A stretch of DNA of 64,000 nt from Brachypterus glaber. Its lineage: Eukaryota > Arthropoda > Insecta > Coleoptera > Kateretidae. Below, piece by piece: positions 10,339-20,580 of the stretch. The stretch lies in contig OY294047.1 in NCBI GenBank assembly GCA_958510825.1, forward strand, positions 40,625,229 to 40,689,228, given 5' to 3'. The notes below the pieces were generated by a model. The model was not told the DNA's origin. It did no database searches and saw nothing but the letters and a program-made list of their open reading frames with translations. Every line of letters starts with the position of its first letter. Position 1 is the first letter of the stretch. Both the position numbers and the translations under genes were made by a program.

Positions 10339-10715
10339 GGTACAAAATTTTAAAGGGTGATTCTAGGTTCAAAAATATAAAATAAAGTTTATAATGTCAA
10401 AAAATCTAAGTAAAAAAAGTTTAGGGCAAAACAGTAAAATCGTGTCCATATTGCACATCCCTGTTTAAAATTACTAAATATAAATCACATAAAAGGAAAG
10501 CCTTTATTAATATTAAGGTATGTGCAAAAAATGGTTACTGTAGTTCATAGGGTTCCAGAGATATAACCAAAAAAATACTTTTTAGATGTACCCTTAGAAT
10601 TGCCGTAGCTCCCTTAGGTCTGATTTCCGGACTATAGGAACTTTTTTTCATATTTTTGGACGTAGAATCACCCCTTAAAATTTTGTACCTTATTTCTGAA
10701 TCACCCAGTATATTT
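10339..10715. mobile_element. Diverged CAGGGTGAT-family MITE
   Basis: 'ggtacaaaattttaaagggt' at the left is mirrored by 'accccttaaaattttgtacc' at the right, followed by 'gaatcacccagta'. The right half shares 'gccgtagctcccttagg' and 'tttttcatatttttggacgt' with the complete copy at 28110-28783. Confidence 0.75.
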
Positions 10716-11085
10716 TACATAATTTATTTATTTAACTGTTACTTCTACAATTTAATCACGTTAATTAACTTAACTTGCAAATAGAATTTAACTAAAACGA
10801 TGTGGGCATCTTTCACAATTTAAGTTAAATAAAATATAGACCAAATGTCCTGATTTATACATTTTTTCGAAAAAACAATGTCTTTATTAAGCAAGTATTT
10901 TTATGCATAGGTAATAAAAGATAGTGATAAAAAATATGCTTTTATAATATTAAATACTAAATTTTAGTAAATATCTTTTACCAAATAAATAATCAAAAAT
11001 GTTACTTGTAAAAGGATAAGCCATGCTTCATGGCACATTTTTGCTTATTGTCATTTTGTTGTTAAAAAGAATATATTCATATTTT
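10716..11085. other. AT-rich spacer, nothing recognised
   Basis: No repeat partner or coding-like frame. Confidence 0.4.
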
Positions 11086-11536
11086 TTTTTTCACTAGTAG
11101 CTTTAGAACATACTATTATTTATCCTGTTTTCAGACTGTGAAATCAATTTTCTTCACCTATAGCAATAATAATTTTTTCTCTCCTAGTAGGAGTAAATTT
11201 TATAGATTTCTGTCACTTTAGATGTTTCAGTTCTTTGTGCAATTTTTACTACTTAAACCCAAGAAAATAGCTTTAAATAACTTTTTATTTATTAAATATA
11301 ATTAGTTATAATTATTACCAATTAATACAATCAATAATTAGCTAAATATCATGTTAAAAATTAAAAAAAAACTAAATTTTTTAAACGTCTGTTCAAAGTA
11401 TTTATTTGAGCAAATGTCATAGATCAAGGCTACTTGATTTTCATGAAAATTTCAAGAAATATAATGTCTGTTAATAATTTATTTTATTATTTGAATAAAA
11501 ATAGTTAAATAGTGCTAGTAATGAAAAAACTAATAT
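11086..11536. mobile_element. AT-rich element, paired with 17998-18433
   Basis: Ends TTTTTTCACTAGTAGC and GCTAGTAATGAAAAAA are inverted. The interior shares 'gactgtgaaatcaattttct', 'tctcctagtaggagtaaat' and 'gcaaatgtcat-gatcaag' with the copy at 17998-18433. About 450 bp, non-coding. Confidence 0.8.
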
Positions 11537-11557
11537 AAACTACGGTAGCTTGGTATA

Positions 11558-12724
11558 TCGTCGGCTTACAAGTAAAGAGCACTAAGTCCAAAAACATAGT
11601 TTTGAGATATTGACAAATTTAACTTTCATTGTTGTTTTTTAATTTTTGTAATAATTGTTTCTGGAAAAAAACTACCGCAAACTGCAATGACATGTTTGGA
11701 CATAATAATGTCTCATTTGCAGTTAAATAAAGAAAAATTGAAGTAGTTTAATTCAACTAAATTTGAAAAAAGACATGGACTTAGTGCCTTTTACTTGTAG
11801 GCCCACGACGTCGGCTTACCAGTAAAGAGCACTAAGTCAATAAAATAATATAAAAAACAACTATTTAAAATTAAAACCCTTCTATTAATTAAACGTAATG
11901 TATAACTATAAAGTGGAAAACAAGATGTTTACATAAATTTTCAAAAACTAGATTTTTAAAAGAAGGGTTTGGACTTTTTGATTGTTTAAAGAACGTTTCC
12001 AAAATTAATAATAATAATTAATTAGTATTAATTATATGAAACTGCTTACTATGCCAGAACTAAGACAGTTTTCAGAGGCCATCGGCTGTGCCGGCAAAGA
12101 AGCATCTCCTAAAGTCAATAATTATAATGAATCATTATTAATGATAAAACACTTCACGGTGCAACACCCCTCAAAAATGCACCGAGACTTTGAACTTAGT
12201 GTGAAGGCTTCAAATTTAGTTTTAAAATATTATCTGATAATAAAAAAACCAATGCAAATGCAAATTAAATTATTACCTACACATCGAAAGTACACGTAAA
12301 AAGCATTTTCATTTTACAGGTAAAGTTCTGTTTCTCTGTTCTGTCTCTATTCCATCAACTTTAACATAGCAAAATTTGAATGCGTTTGTCAGTAGGTACA
12401 ATAAATAACGCGATATTGCAACATATAAATGATTCAAGCAATCATATTTTTATAAATTAACTCTTTTTAGAAAGTCGCTTAGTGCAGAAACATTTGAAAT
12501 AATCTACAAGTAAAACGCACTAAGTGACTTAGTGCCTATTGCCAGATAAAATTTTATTCAAAATCAAATTGGTGCGTTTTGTATAGTGGGTAACTCCCTT
12601 GGCAGTCTACCTAGAAGTAAGTTCGGTTTACCTATACATAGATCATCAAAAATTAATTACAGTGCCATTAAAATCCCATTTTTGCAAAAAAGTGACTTGG
12701 TGCCTTTTACTTGTAAGCCGATGA
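11558..12724. mobile_element. TA-flanked composite element ending TCGTCGGCTTAC
   Basis: The left end TCGTCGGCTTACAAGTAAAG and right end ...CTTGTAAGCCGATGA are inverted. TA lies on both sides (11556-11557, 12725-12726), and the corresponding sequence near 18.55 kb ('cttggtatataattac') lacks the insert, which fixes the boundaries. Internally, around 11788-11850, a right-type end and a left-type end lie back to back ('cttttacttgtaggcc' then 'cggcttaccagtaaagag'), so two related elements are fused or nested. A further 'gacttagtgcc' occurs near 12520. An 87-codon frame (12036-12299, plus) matches no transposase motif. Confidence 0.85.
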
Positions 12725-12964
12725 TATAATTACTATTCATTTCATTTTCCTAATTAGGTTATCCCTGTGCATATTTATCTTTAGATTTATAAAACTAACA
12801 GTTTCGCATCACTGATCTAAACAAGTACCCCTAGAAAGTCATTTGTTTATTTATAGAGTTAGGCGACCATAGACCGGGTGTTGGAACCCTTGGGGTGAAT
12901 GAAATAGAGGTGTGAACCACTGCATTTTGTTACATATCCTGTTTTACTTTCAAGAAGTTCTCTA
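12725..12964. other. Continuation of the pre-insertion sequence, then spacer
   Basis: The first bases ('atataattactatt') continue the host sequence seen at 18545-18560. The rest is unassigned. Confidence 0.5.
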
Positions 12965-13173
12965 CTATGGTTTGTTTCATCAAGCAAGATTGAAAATCGC
13001 ACAGTGAATATTTTCAAAACAGATTCGAATATTGGATGTGCGAATATACTGCGTAGTTTATTTTATAAAACATAACTATATTCTACACACAAACATATAC
13101 TATTCAAACCTGTTGTAAAAATATTTACTGTGCGATTTTTAATTTAATATCTTGCTTGAAAAAACAGACCATA
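12965..13173. mobile_element. MITE-like inverted repeat, about 210 bp
   Basis: 'tatggtttgtttcatcaagc' and 'gaaaatcgcacagtgaat' are mirrored by 'atttactgtgcgattttt' and 'gcttgaaaaaacagaccata'. Non-coding. Confidence 0.75.
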
Positions 13174-13179
13174 TAAACA

Positions 13180-13606
13180 GAGCGGTCCAAAAGTCACCCC
13201 CTTTAAACTTTTGAACGAGTTGATATATCGTTTTCAAATTTAGAATTCTTAAATAGGACAACTTAAACTATCTTTTAGCATATATTTGATAGTTTCAGCT
13301 CTTAAAATGTGGTCAGGGGGCCATGGAGGAACATTTTTTTAAATGGAAAGGGGGTCGTGTGATACATCATTTTAAAGCAAATAAAATTCTCTATTGGACT
13401 GTATATTTTTTAATTTTTTAAACAATTTTGATTTTTTAATTTTTTGTGGTAAAAAATGCGATTTTTTAAGTTTTTTTTTACTTATGTCAACTAAAATTAG
13501 TTTAAAAGTATAATTTACTTTTTTTATCATGAAATTAGTTATTTTTAAAAAATTGTTTGATTTTTTTAGAGAAATTTTGCAAAAATACCCATTTTCAACC
13601 CTATTT
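13180..13606. mobile_element. MITE of the CAGTGCGGTCCAAAAGT family, left part only
   Basis: It starts ACAGAGCGGTCCAAAAGTCA and follows the left arm and centre of 1594-2301 to 'acccattttcaaccctattt', where it stops. The right terminal repeat is missing, so this is the complement of the truncation at 388-812. Confidence 0.85.
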
Positions 13607-14215
13607 TTTAGTTATAGGTACGTAATATGAACTTATATAAGAAGGGTTTTAACTTTAAAAACTTGTTTTATTTATTTTTTTTTATACTTTCTCTGTTTGC
13701 ACAAAACTGAAACATATATATTGTTAATATTATTAATTTATGTTATATAATATTTAGGTACTAATTATTATAATAATAAGATTAAAACTACAAACAAATT
13801 AATGTTTAACGTTACACTTAACGTTAAATCATAGATGACATTTAATTAATAAATAAACTAAAACGACCTAAGTAGTTTTATTTTTCTAGTTACATAAATC
13901 GGACAATAAAATGAATAATCACTTGTCCTAAATAGGTTAAATAGTACCTATATAACATTTTTATGCCTATGCACAGTGGGTTAAAAACACAAAAAATATC
14001 AAAATATTTCTATTTGTAAGTACATAAAATAAAACAATGTTCATTTTGTAATAATTTTTTCTTACAATGCAGTTGTTTCTTAGTATATGTTCTGTTTTCT
14101 AATATGTTAAAGTAATATGTTTTGTTTCTTTGTTTTATTTTTGAAATATAGTGCAAAATTCACTTCACAAAATACTTCGATGTAAGGGTGATCATTTGAA
14201 AATGAGCCATCCTAA
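13607..14215. other. AT-rich spacer, nothing recognised
   Basis: No repeat partner or coding-like frame. Confidence 0.4.
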
Positions 14216-14870
14216 ATAAACATTTCATAAAAATTTGCTGTCTGAAAATAATTACCACTGGGGCATCGCCCTGAAGGGGAGTAATTATTTCCTTTGACAG
14301 CAAATTTGAATAAAAACTGTAAATTTTTCCCAATAATTCGAAGAATCATGTGTAATTCGGAAGATTATTTTTTAACGATTTATAATATGTCAAACCAACT
14401 TTTATAATTTTTTCATCGAAAATTGATATAAATTGTTTTATTACTTATCTTAATATTTTTACAGGTATTTTCTTCAATTTGGTTTATTAATTTCCATTCT
14501 CAATTACTAAACTAAAACCTTTTTTGTCCATATTTAAATTGCGAATTATAGTTCTGTCCATAGTTAAGTTACTTACTGCAGTACTGACTAGCGCGGTACT
14601 GCGCTAGGCATGTTCATAAAAGTCAACCTATAAAAACTGTCATTACATTTTATAAAAAGAATATTTTGTGGTATTTTTTGGCAAATAATTAAGTTATAAC
14701 AATAATTATAAATAGTAATATATTCATATTTAATAATTAATTAGTTTTAAGTATGAAATCTTGTTGTAAAGCGAAATACTGAAAAACAAAATACTACAGC
14801 GATTCTCACCAGAATTTTGTACAGTATAAAATTCCTGATATAACTGTAATATGATTGGACAGAAATAAAC
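14216..14870 (+). repeat. Interspersed repeat, paired with 58548-59150
   Basis: It shares 'aattcgaagaatc-tgtgta', 'cttatcttaatatttttaca', 'aaactaaaaccttttttgtc' and 'actagcgcggta-gcgctagg' with the 58.5-kb copy. It opens with an imperfect palindrome (14226-14309, aaatttgctgtc / gacagcaaattt) and carries a GC-rich palindrome at 14588-14607. Class unknown. Confidence 0.8.
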
Positions 14871-15118
14871 ACGTGGTCAGAAATATTGTTAAATGATTGG
14901 TTGATAAAAACGTTAAAAAATAATCTACAAAATTTTGTGTTTAGGTTGTTTTTTGCAGTGAAAAAGAGAAAAAATGACTATCAAATATATTAAAATATCA
15001 TTTGTTCTTAGAACATGGCGAAAACTGTAATGCCAACCCGAAACATAAATCCTTAAATCAGTCATCAATTTAAATGTAAGTTTTTTTAAATTTTATAACA
15101 AAATAGAAAAAATTGTAT
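14871..15118. other. AT-rich spacer
   Basis: No assignable feature. Confidence 0.4.
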
Positions 15119-15237
15119 AAAGCACTCATTTCATAACACATTTTTAGCACACTAGTAGGTACTATAGAAAACTTGTACTCGTGCGCTAAAATCGTATGTT
15201 ATGAAACTAGTACTATGAAATAATACTTTAATACTAT
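15119..15237. mobile_element. Short palindromic MITE, kin of 3621-3852
   Basis: 'catttcataacacattttta' and its complement 'cgtatgttatgaaactagta' match the inner arms of 3621-3852, including the central 'acttgtactcgtgcgctaaa'. Confidence 0.7.
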
Positions 15238-15609
15238 TTTTTACAGCAGAACCACTGTGTCATATAAGTTAGCACAAGTTTGTCCATTACGATGCATATA
15301 GTAATATATTTCTCTTACATAAGTCTTCTGGAAGAGTAAGTAAAATTGTATGTTAGCTCCATGGGGGCGTAAAATCGTAAACTAGTTATTTTTTTAATGA
15401 CCTTTTACGCTGTTAAACTGCTTTAGAAAATAATTATTAAGATGCCAAAATGAAATTGCATTAATATAATAACAGATAAAAAAGGCTTTCCCAAAATTTT
15501 GGTAATTTTCAAAATGGAAAACAGCCATCTCGAATGAGCGAGAAAACGTTCTCAATAAAAAAAAATATTTTTTTTGTACGTTAATTAATATAATAATAAC
15601 TTTTTATGT

Positions 15610-16155
15610 ATTTTTTACTTATTTAGGTGGTTTTAAAATGTTTCTTCCATTTCGAATAATAAAAAAGTTATATCCAGAAATATATTTTTACATTTTGGGA
15701 GGGGGGAGGGGATAAAAATGTTTTGTGTTTTTTTACCTTTTAGGTGTTTTTTAAATGTTTCTTCTATTGCGAATAATAAAAAAATTATGCCCAAAATAGT
15801 ATATTCTTTAATTGTACAATATTTCGAGCCGGCAGACTGGTATGATGGTCTCGCGAGCGCCGATTGAATATTCCATCCGTGTTATAGACTATACTTTTTC
15901 TTCGACTTGTTATTTAATAATTTTAGCACTTAAGTACTTAAAAAATATTTTTATTGAATTTTACCACCTATTTAAAAAATTATAATGCAAAACTTGGAAT
16001 AGATATCATTCATTATTTAATTAACAATTGATGGAGCAGTTTTATGAAAAAAAAAAATGAAAACTAAATTTTGTGTAATTTTTTGTTACCTTTCAGATGT
16101 TATTTAAATTTTTCTTCTACTGTGAATAATAAAAATGTTATGGTTAAAACAAAAA
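15610..16155 (+). repeat. Three spaced direct copies of a ~75-bp repeat
   Basis: At about 15610, 15728 and 16080 the pattern 'ttaggtg-tttaaatgtttct' followed by 'cgaataataaaaaagttat' recurs with mutations. A fragment of the 30-31 kb repeat (15825-16060) lies between copies two and three. Confidence 0.7.
15825..16060 (+). repeat. Diverged fragment of the 30-31 kb repeat
   Basis: It shares 'cgagccggcagactgg', 'ctcgcgagcgccgattgaat', 'agactatactttttcttcga', 'ttatttaataatttt' and 'gatggagcagtttta' with the tandem copies starting at 30217 and 31253. Confidence 0.75.
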
Positions 16156-16600
16156 TTTAACTCCCCGGAGCACCGGTGACGTTTACCGCTGGAGGGAGAT
16201 AACACCAAATAAAAATTGGATACCAACACTTGAGAAAATCATGCAATAAATAAAGAATAATGGGGCGTAATTGTTTATGCTAATAAATTTTTGTTGACTG
16301 ATATTAACAGAATTTTATGTACACTTTCACTAATATTTTTATTAATTTATAAAAATCTTTTTATCATTGTTTTATTGTTATGTACACACAAAACAAATAA
16401 AATAGCTGCAGTTCGTATAAATATTAACACTAAAAATATTTATGTTATATATCTAATTATGCATATTTTAGTGCCAAATTAATGTCAGTTTAATTAATAG
16501 TTAATTTTAAAGTTTACTACAAATGATAATAATAATTAACGGACATAATAACGCACAAATTCACTGGACCATAAAATTTGTAATGGAATAATTAATCATA
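16156..16600. other. Spacer, nothing recognised
   Basis: A 63-codon Ile/Leu-rich frame (16291-16482) looks like chance in AT-rich DNA. Confidence 0.4.
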
Positions 16601-16723
16601 CAGGGTGTCTCAACGAAGCCGAGTCGGTCGATATATAGTAAAGTGTCCACTTTAGATAAAAACTTTAAAGGGAAAAGTTGTATGGTTTTAAAAACGCACA
16701 TTCTAAAAATATTTTTAAATATA

Positions 16724-17575
16724 CAGGATGGTCCTTCTAGGGTGGGTAACATATGACTTAATTTTTCTAAATGGAATGGTATATTTTTTATTATGTCATC
16801 TTACTTGTCATAAAATACCTTTATTTTAGTACCATATTATACGGGTCTATTGTTTATAGTTTTTGAGATATTTTCTTTTAGAAAAAATGCATTTTTAGTG
16901 ATGAGATAAAACCTGCTTCAATTTCTTTACTTTTTGTCAAAAATTAATAAAATTTTGCAAGCTTATCTTAAAAGAGTGTATCTAATTACTTTGTGCACAA
17001 AAAATAAAATATTATTTACAGGGAGTTAAAAATTAATATTTATACTTTTGGATTTTCAAACATAAAAAAATCATTTTTTTTAATGGAATGCTATATTTTT
17101 TATTTGCTCATTAAATTAAGAATAAAATTATACTATTTAAATGGAATGCTATATTATTAAATGTAGAATTTTATTCTACATTTAATGAGCAAATAAAAAA
17201 TATAATATTCCAATTAATAAAAAATGATTTTTTTATGTTTGAAAATTCAAAAGTTTAAATATTAAATTTTGAACGCCCTGTATAAAACATTTTATTTTTT
17301 GTACATAAAGTAATTAGATACACCCTTGTAAGATAAGTTTGCAAAATGTTATTAATTTTTGACAACAAGTAAGGAAATTGAAGTAGGTTTTAACTCATCA
17401 CTAAAAATCCACTTTTTTTCAAAAAAAAAAAAAATACATCTCAAAAACTATAAACATATAATACAATATTAAAATAAAGGTATTTTTATGACAAGAAAAA
17501 TGACATAATAAAAAATATAGCATTCCACTTAAAAAAATTAAGTTAGATGTTACTTACCCTAGGGGGACCATCCTG
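16724..17575. mobile_element. Middle level of the concentric foldback
   Basis: CAGGATGGTCCTTCTAGGGT at the left is mirrored by a G-rich block and GGACCATCCTG at the right, with TATA outside both ends. Just inside, 'aaatggaatggtatatttt' is shared with the inner level. Confidence 0.8.
17019..17280. mobile_element. Inner level of the concentric foldback
   Basis: CAGGGAGTTAAAAATT at the left is mirrored by 'aaattttgaacgccctg' at the right, with TA outside both. Inside are 'aatggaatgctatatttttt' and 'tttgctcattaaatt' with their complements, and an asymmetric centre around 17120-17160 where the left arm is partly duplicated. Confidence 0.75.
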
Positions 17576-17699
17576 TATACTTCAAAATATTTTTGTAATG
17601 TGCCTTTTTTAAAACCATACAATTTTTCACTTTTAAGTTTTTCTCTAAAGTGGATGCTTTACTATATATACCGACTCGGCTTCGTTGTGACACCCTGTA

Positions 17700-17997
17700 T
17701 ATCAATGATATAATATCATATGCATGTATGGGCCATTACTAGTTGCTTGTTTATAGTCAGACTATATTAGGTCTAAATTAATCCAAAATAAATAAAGCCT
17801 CTGACAGATAAATTGTCAATTTTTGTTTGTAATAGTTTGTTTTTTAGGTATATAGGAGGAATATCATGCAAACAAATCAAGAAACTGATACAGAATCAAT
17901 GCAACTTTATGTAATTTTAAATAATTTTACATTAATGTTGTATTTGTGTAATTTAAAATTAATTTACAGAACTTTTTTTTTACCAGTCTTTTATATT
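17700..17997. other. Spacer, nothing recognised
   Basis: The 64-codon frame starting at 17866 runs into the repeat at 17998 and is not gene-like. Confidence 0.45.
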
Positions 17998-18433
17998 ATT
18001 TTTTTCACTACTAGCATGTTTTTAGACTGTGAAATCAATTTTCTTCACCTATGGCAATAATAATTTTTTCTCTCCTAGTAGGAGTAAATTTTATAAACAA
18101 TTGATTTCTGTCACTTTAGATGTTTCAGTTCTTTGTGCAATTTTTACTAATTAAACCCATAAAAATAGCTTTAATTAACTTTTTGTTTATTAAATATAAT
18201 TAATTATAATTATTACCAATTAATACAATTAATAATTATATAAATATTATTAAAAAAAAAACTAAAAAAAAACTAAATTTTTAAACGTCAGTTCAAAGTA
18301 TTTATTTGAGCAAATGTCATTGATCAAGCCCACTTGATTTTTATGAAATATTCAAGAAATATTAGTTCTGTTAATATTTTATTTTATTATTTGAATAAAA
18401 ATAGTTAAATAGTGCTAGTAGTGAAAAAAATAA
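17998..18433. mobile_element. AT-rich element, paired with 11086-11536
   Basis: It has the same inverted ends (TTTTTTCACTACTAGC / GCTAGTAGTGAAAAAA) and interior as 11086-11536, with small indels. Confidence 0.8.
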
Positions 18434-18449
18434 TATATAAACTACGGTA

Positions 18450-18538
18450 GAGAATACTATTATAGCCTCGAACTCTGAAATCCCTCGCTGCTACGCAGCT
18501 TGGGATTTAATACGCTCTGCTATAAAAAATGTATTCTC
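18450..18538. mobile_element. 89-bp MITE with TA duplication
   Basis: The ends GAGAATAC and GTATTCTC are flanked by TA (18448-18449, 18539-18540). The homologous site near 11545 reads 'ctacggtagcttggta' without the insert, which confirms the boundaries. The interior is GC-richer with a 'gctgctacgcagc' palindrome. Confidence 0.85.
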
Positions 18539-18544
18539 TACCTT

Positions 18545-18939
18545 GGTATATAATTACTATTAATAACTAATAGCCTTTTTTCTCAATCAATTTATAAACC
18601 AGAAACACCCAAATGTAAAACACAGATATAGAAATCTGCCATGACAGGTGAATTTATGTGTTTTTCGAAAACGTTTTCTCATACATCGAAAAGGTTTCAA
18701 CAATAGACAAGATGTAATCTGCTATTTTACGATCCGATTTTCGTTTTTTAATAAATAAAGTCAAGGACCTTTTTTCAGGTAGCTCAAGCCATTGGATGAA
18801 ATTTATTTTAGAACGTTTTAAAGGTTATGGATTGGAATAAGTTGGATTTTCAACACTTGACTGAATTTAATTTTGCTCTGAGTTATTTAATATTACAGGT
18901 TCACAAAAAAACAAAATTGTCTGTGCTGGGGTTGGGACC
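18545..18939. other. Spacer, nothing recognised
   Basis: AT-rich with no coding motif. The 67-codon frame at 18827-19030 overlaps the foldback that follows. Confidence 0.4.
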
Positions 18940-19130
18940 CACCTATTCTTATGTGTTTTGGGATGTTGAACACGAATCTGTCATAAAAAAGGTACTTCAT
19001 GAACTCTTTTTTTACTACACTGACATATGAGATTTTCACTGTTTTAGACAGTTTTTTTCAGTGTAGCAAAAAAATGAGCCCATGAGTTTTTTATGGCAGA
19101 TTCGTGTTTAGCATTCTATAATACATAAGA
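18940..19130. mobile_element. Foldback, about 190 bp
   Basis: 'ctattcttatgtgttttggg', 'gaacacgaatctgtcataaa' and 'actacactgac' are mirrored by 'gtcagtgtag', 'ttatggcagattcgtgttta' and 'acataagaatag'. Non-coding. Confidence 0.75.
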
Positions 19131-19499
19131 ATAGCAGGTTTTTTTTGTGGGCCTTTGTAATTAAGTAAGGTCGCTTATAATATAATAACACGGGCCCGCA
19201 TCATTTGGTTTTTAGCAGTTTATACTTGTTCCTTACTTCTTCTACAATGCTAATAACTTTTTCTTCTAAGAGTTCTTCTCATACAATTTTTGTTTAGGGA
19301 GAAGCTTAAGACGTGACGTAAGAGTCGAGAAATAAAATAGTGACAATAAATTGAATTTTTGAATATTATATTGAAAAATCTAAAAAATCAAACCGCGACA
19401 TTATATTGTATTACTTAGGGTGGTTCATTTTGGTGTAAAATTTTAATTCAATTTAATTTAATTCTTTTTTCGAAAAATAAAAAAAAAGTTTCTGAAAAA

Positions 19500-19765
19500 T
19501 TTTGTTTTTGAACCATCCCAGCCTAGAACTTTAAATAATCGACCTATGGTTTTAATTTGTCTTTAGCCCAAAGCGTTCTCGAGTTATCGTGGTCACAAAT
19601 CTCTCAGACAGACAAACAGACAGACAAAAGAACATACAGGCCTATAGACCGACATACGACAGAACATTTTTTTATATAAAACGTCGAGAAAAGTAAAAAA
19701 AAAATAAAAACATTTTTGTTTACTAACGCAATCCTGACTTTTCTTGGGAAAAGTAAATTTTTTTT
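19500..19765 (+). repeat. Repeat paired with 62286-62522
   Basis: It shares 'cccagcctagaacttt', 'gtcgtggtcacaaat' (here 'atcgtggtcacaaat'), a GACA-type run, 'aaaacgt-gagaa-agtaaa' and 'actaacgcaa' with the copy at 62.3 kb. Confidence 0.8.
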
Positions 19766-19867
19766 TCCATATAATGTAATTTGGCTTCCACTTTTTTAAA
19801 AAATCTATAATCTTTATAGAAAACTCCCTCTAAGCGGGTCGTAATTCTGCGCTAAAATATTTCCTTA

Positions 19868-20322
19868 AGGCGCCTTTCCACGGAGCAAGTTTGTTGCAAG
19901 AATGATTCAGTCACTGCGCATCCTACAGGTAAGTTTGATGCTATGTCCTAGCAATCAAAATATATAGAACAAATTCTATTTTTTTGGTACCAACCTGGAA
20001 AAAAAATATCAAAGCGGGCGAAACTCAGCTATTTTATATAACCTTTGTCGTTTTTTGGTTTTTGATTGTTTTTTTTTGTTTTTAATTGTTTTTTATTGTG
20101 TTTCTGTGTTTTGAATTGAATTTAATCGAATCATTTGTAGCTTAGGTTTTTGTCAACAAACGTCTAAATTGTCTGGTTGGATTGGCAATATATGGAGACA
20201 AACTTGCACTATGTAAACAATCAATCAAGAAAAATCAACGTGCAATTTTCCTCTCGCTATATTTTGCAGCAGACTTGCATAGCACCAAACTTGCGTAAAA
20301 CTTGCTCCGTGAAAAGGCGCCT
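19868..20322. mobile_element. TIR element ending AGGCGCCTTTCCACGGAGCA
   Basis: The left end is mirrored by CTTGCTCCGTGAAAAGGCGCCT about 430 bp away. The terminal GGCGCC is itself a palindrome. The interior repeats 'aacttgc/gcaagtt' motifs near both ends. No coding frame; target duplication not clear. Confidence 0.8.
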
Positions 20323-20379
20323 ATACGAAACTTGTACCTATAGGTATTATACGTAAAAAAACGGCCACAAAAACGTAAA

Positions 20380-20580
20380 ACACTTTTTACCATCAGGCTT
20401 TGTCAGTCGTTTCCATTGCACCATCGGCGCTCGTACATCAACGGTGCCTTGACAGGCCATCCGACGGCACACCAATCAGCGAAGCCGGATTCGTTATCGA
20501 CCGACAGCCGAACAGCCAGGCACCGCTATCGTCTAGGCAACGGATTATCAGGCTGTGGCAGCTTTTGTGATGAGGTTTGA
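20380..20580. other. GC-rich island, unassigned
   Basis: About 180 bp are clearly GC-richer than the flanks. More than one frame is open on each strand, as expected when stop codons are scarce. I see no family motif and no clear splice sites, so I do not call a gene. Confidence 0.5.

Larger units (their letters stand above)
16601..17697. mobile_element. 1,097-bp concentric foldback, outer level
   Basis: The outer ends CAGGGTGTCTCAACGAAGCC and GGCTTCGTTGTGACACCCTG are flanked by TA (16599-16600, 17698-17699). Essentially the whole element folds on itself around a centre near 17149. Two further TA-type end pairs lie inside at matching distances (16724-17575 and 17019-17280). No transposase frame. 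The ends are Tc1/mariner-like. Confidence 0.9.

Noticed and set aside
10128..10385. 85-codon Lys/Phe-rich protein
   Set aside because: It derives from A and T homopolymer blocks of a repeat family found several times in the window.
14588..14607. Helitron 3' hairpin
   Set aside because: A hairpin is present, but the required CTRR-type end just downstream and a TC-type 5' end are not seen.
20380..20580. GC-rich exon
   Set aside because: Several frames are open on both strands because stop codons are rare in GC-rich DNA; no splice sites or motif favour one.
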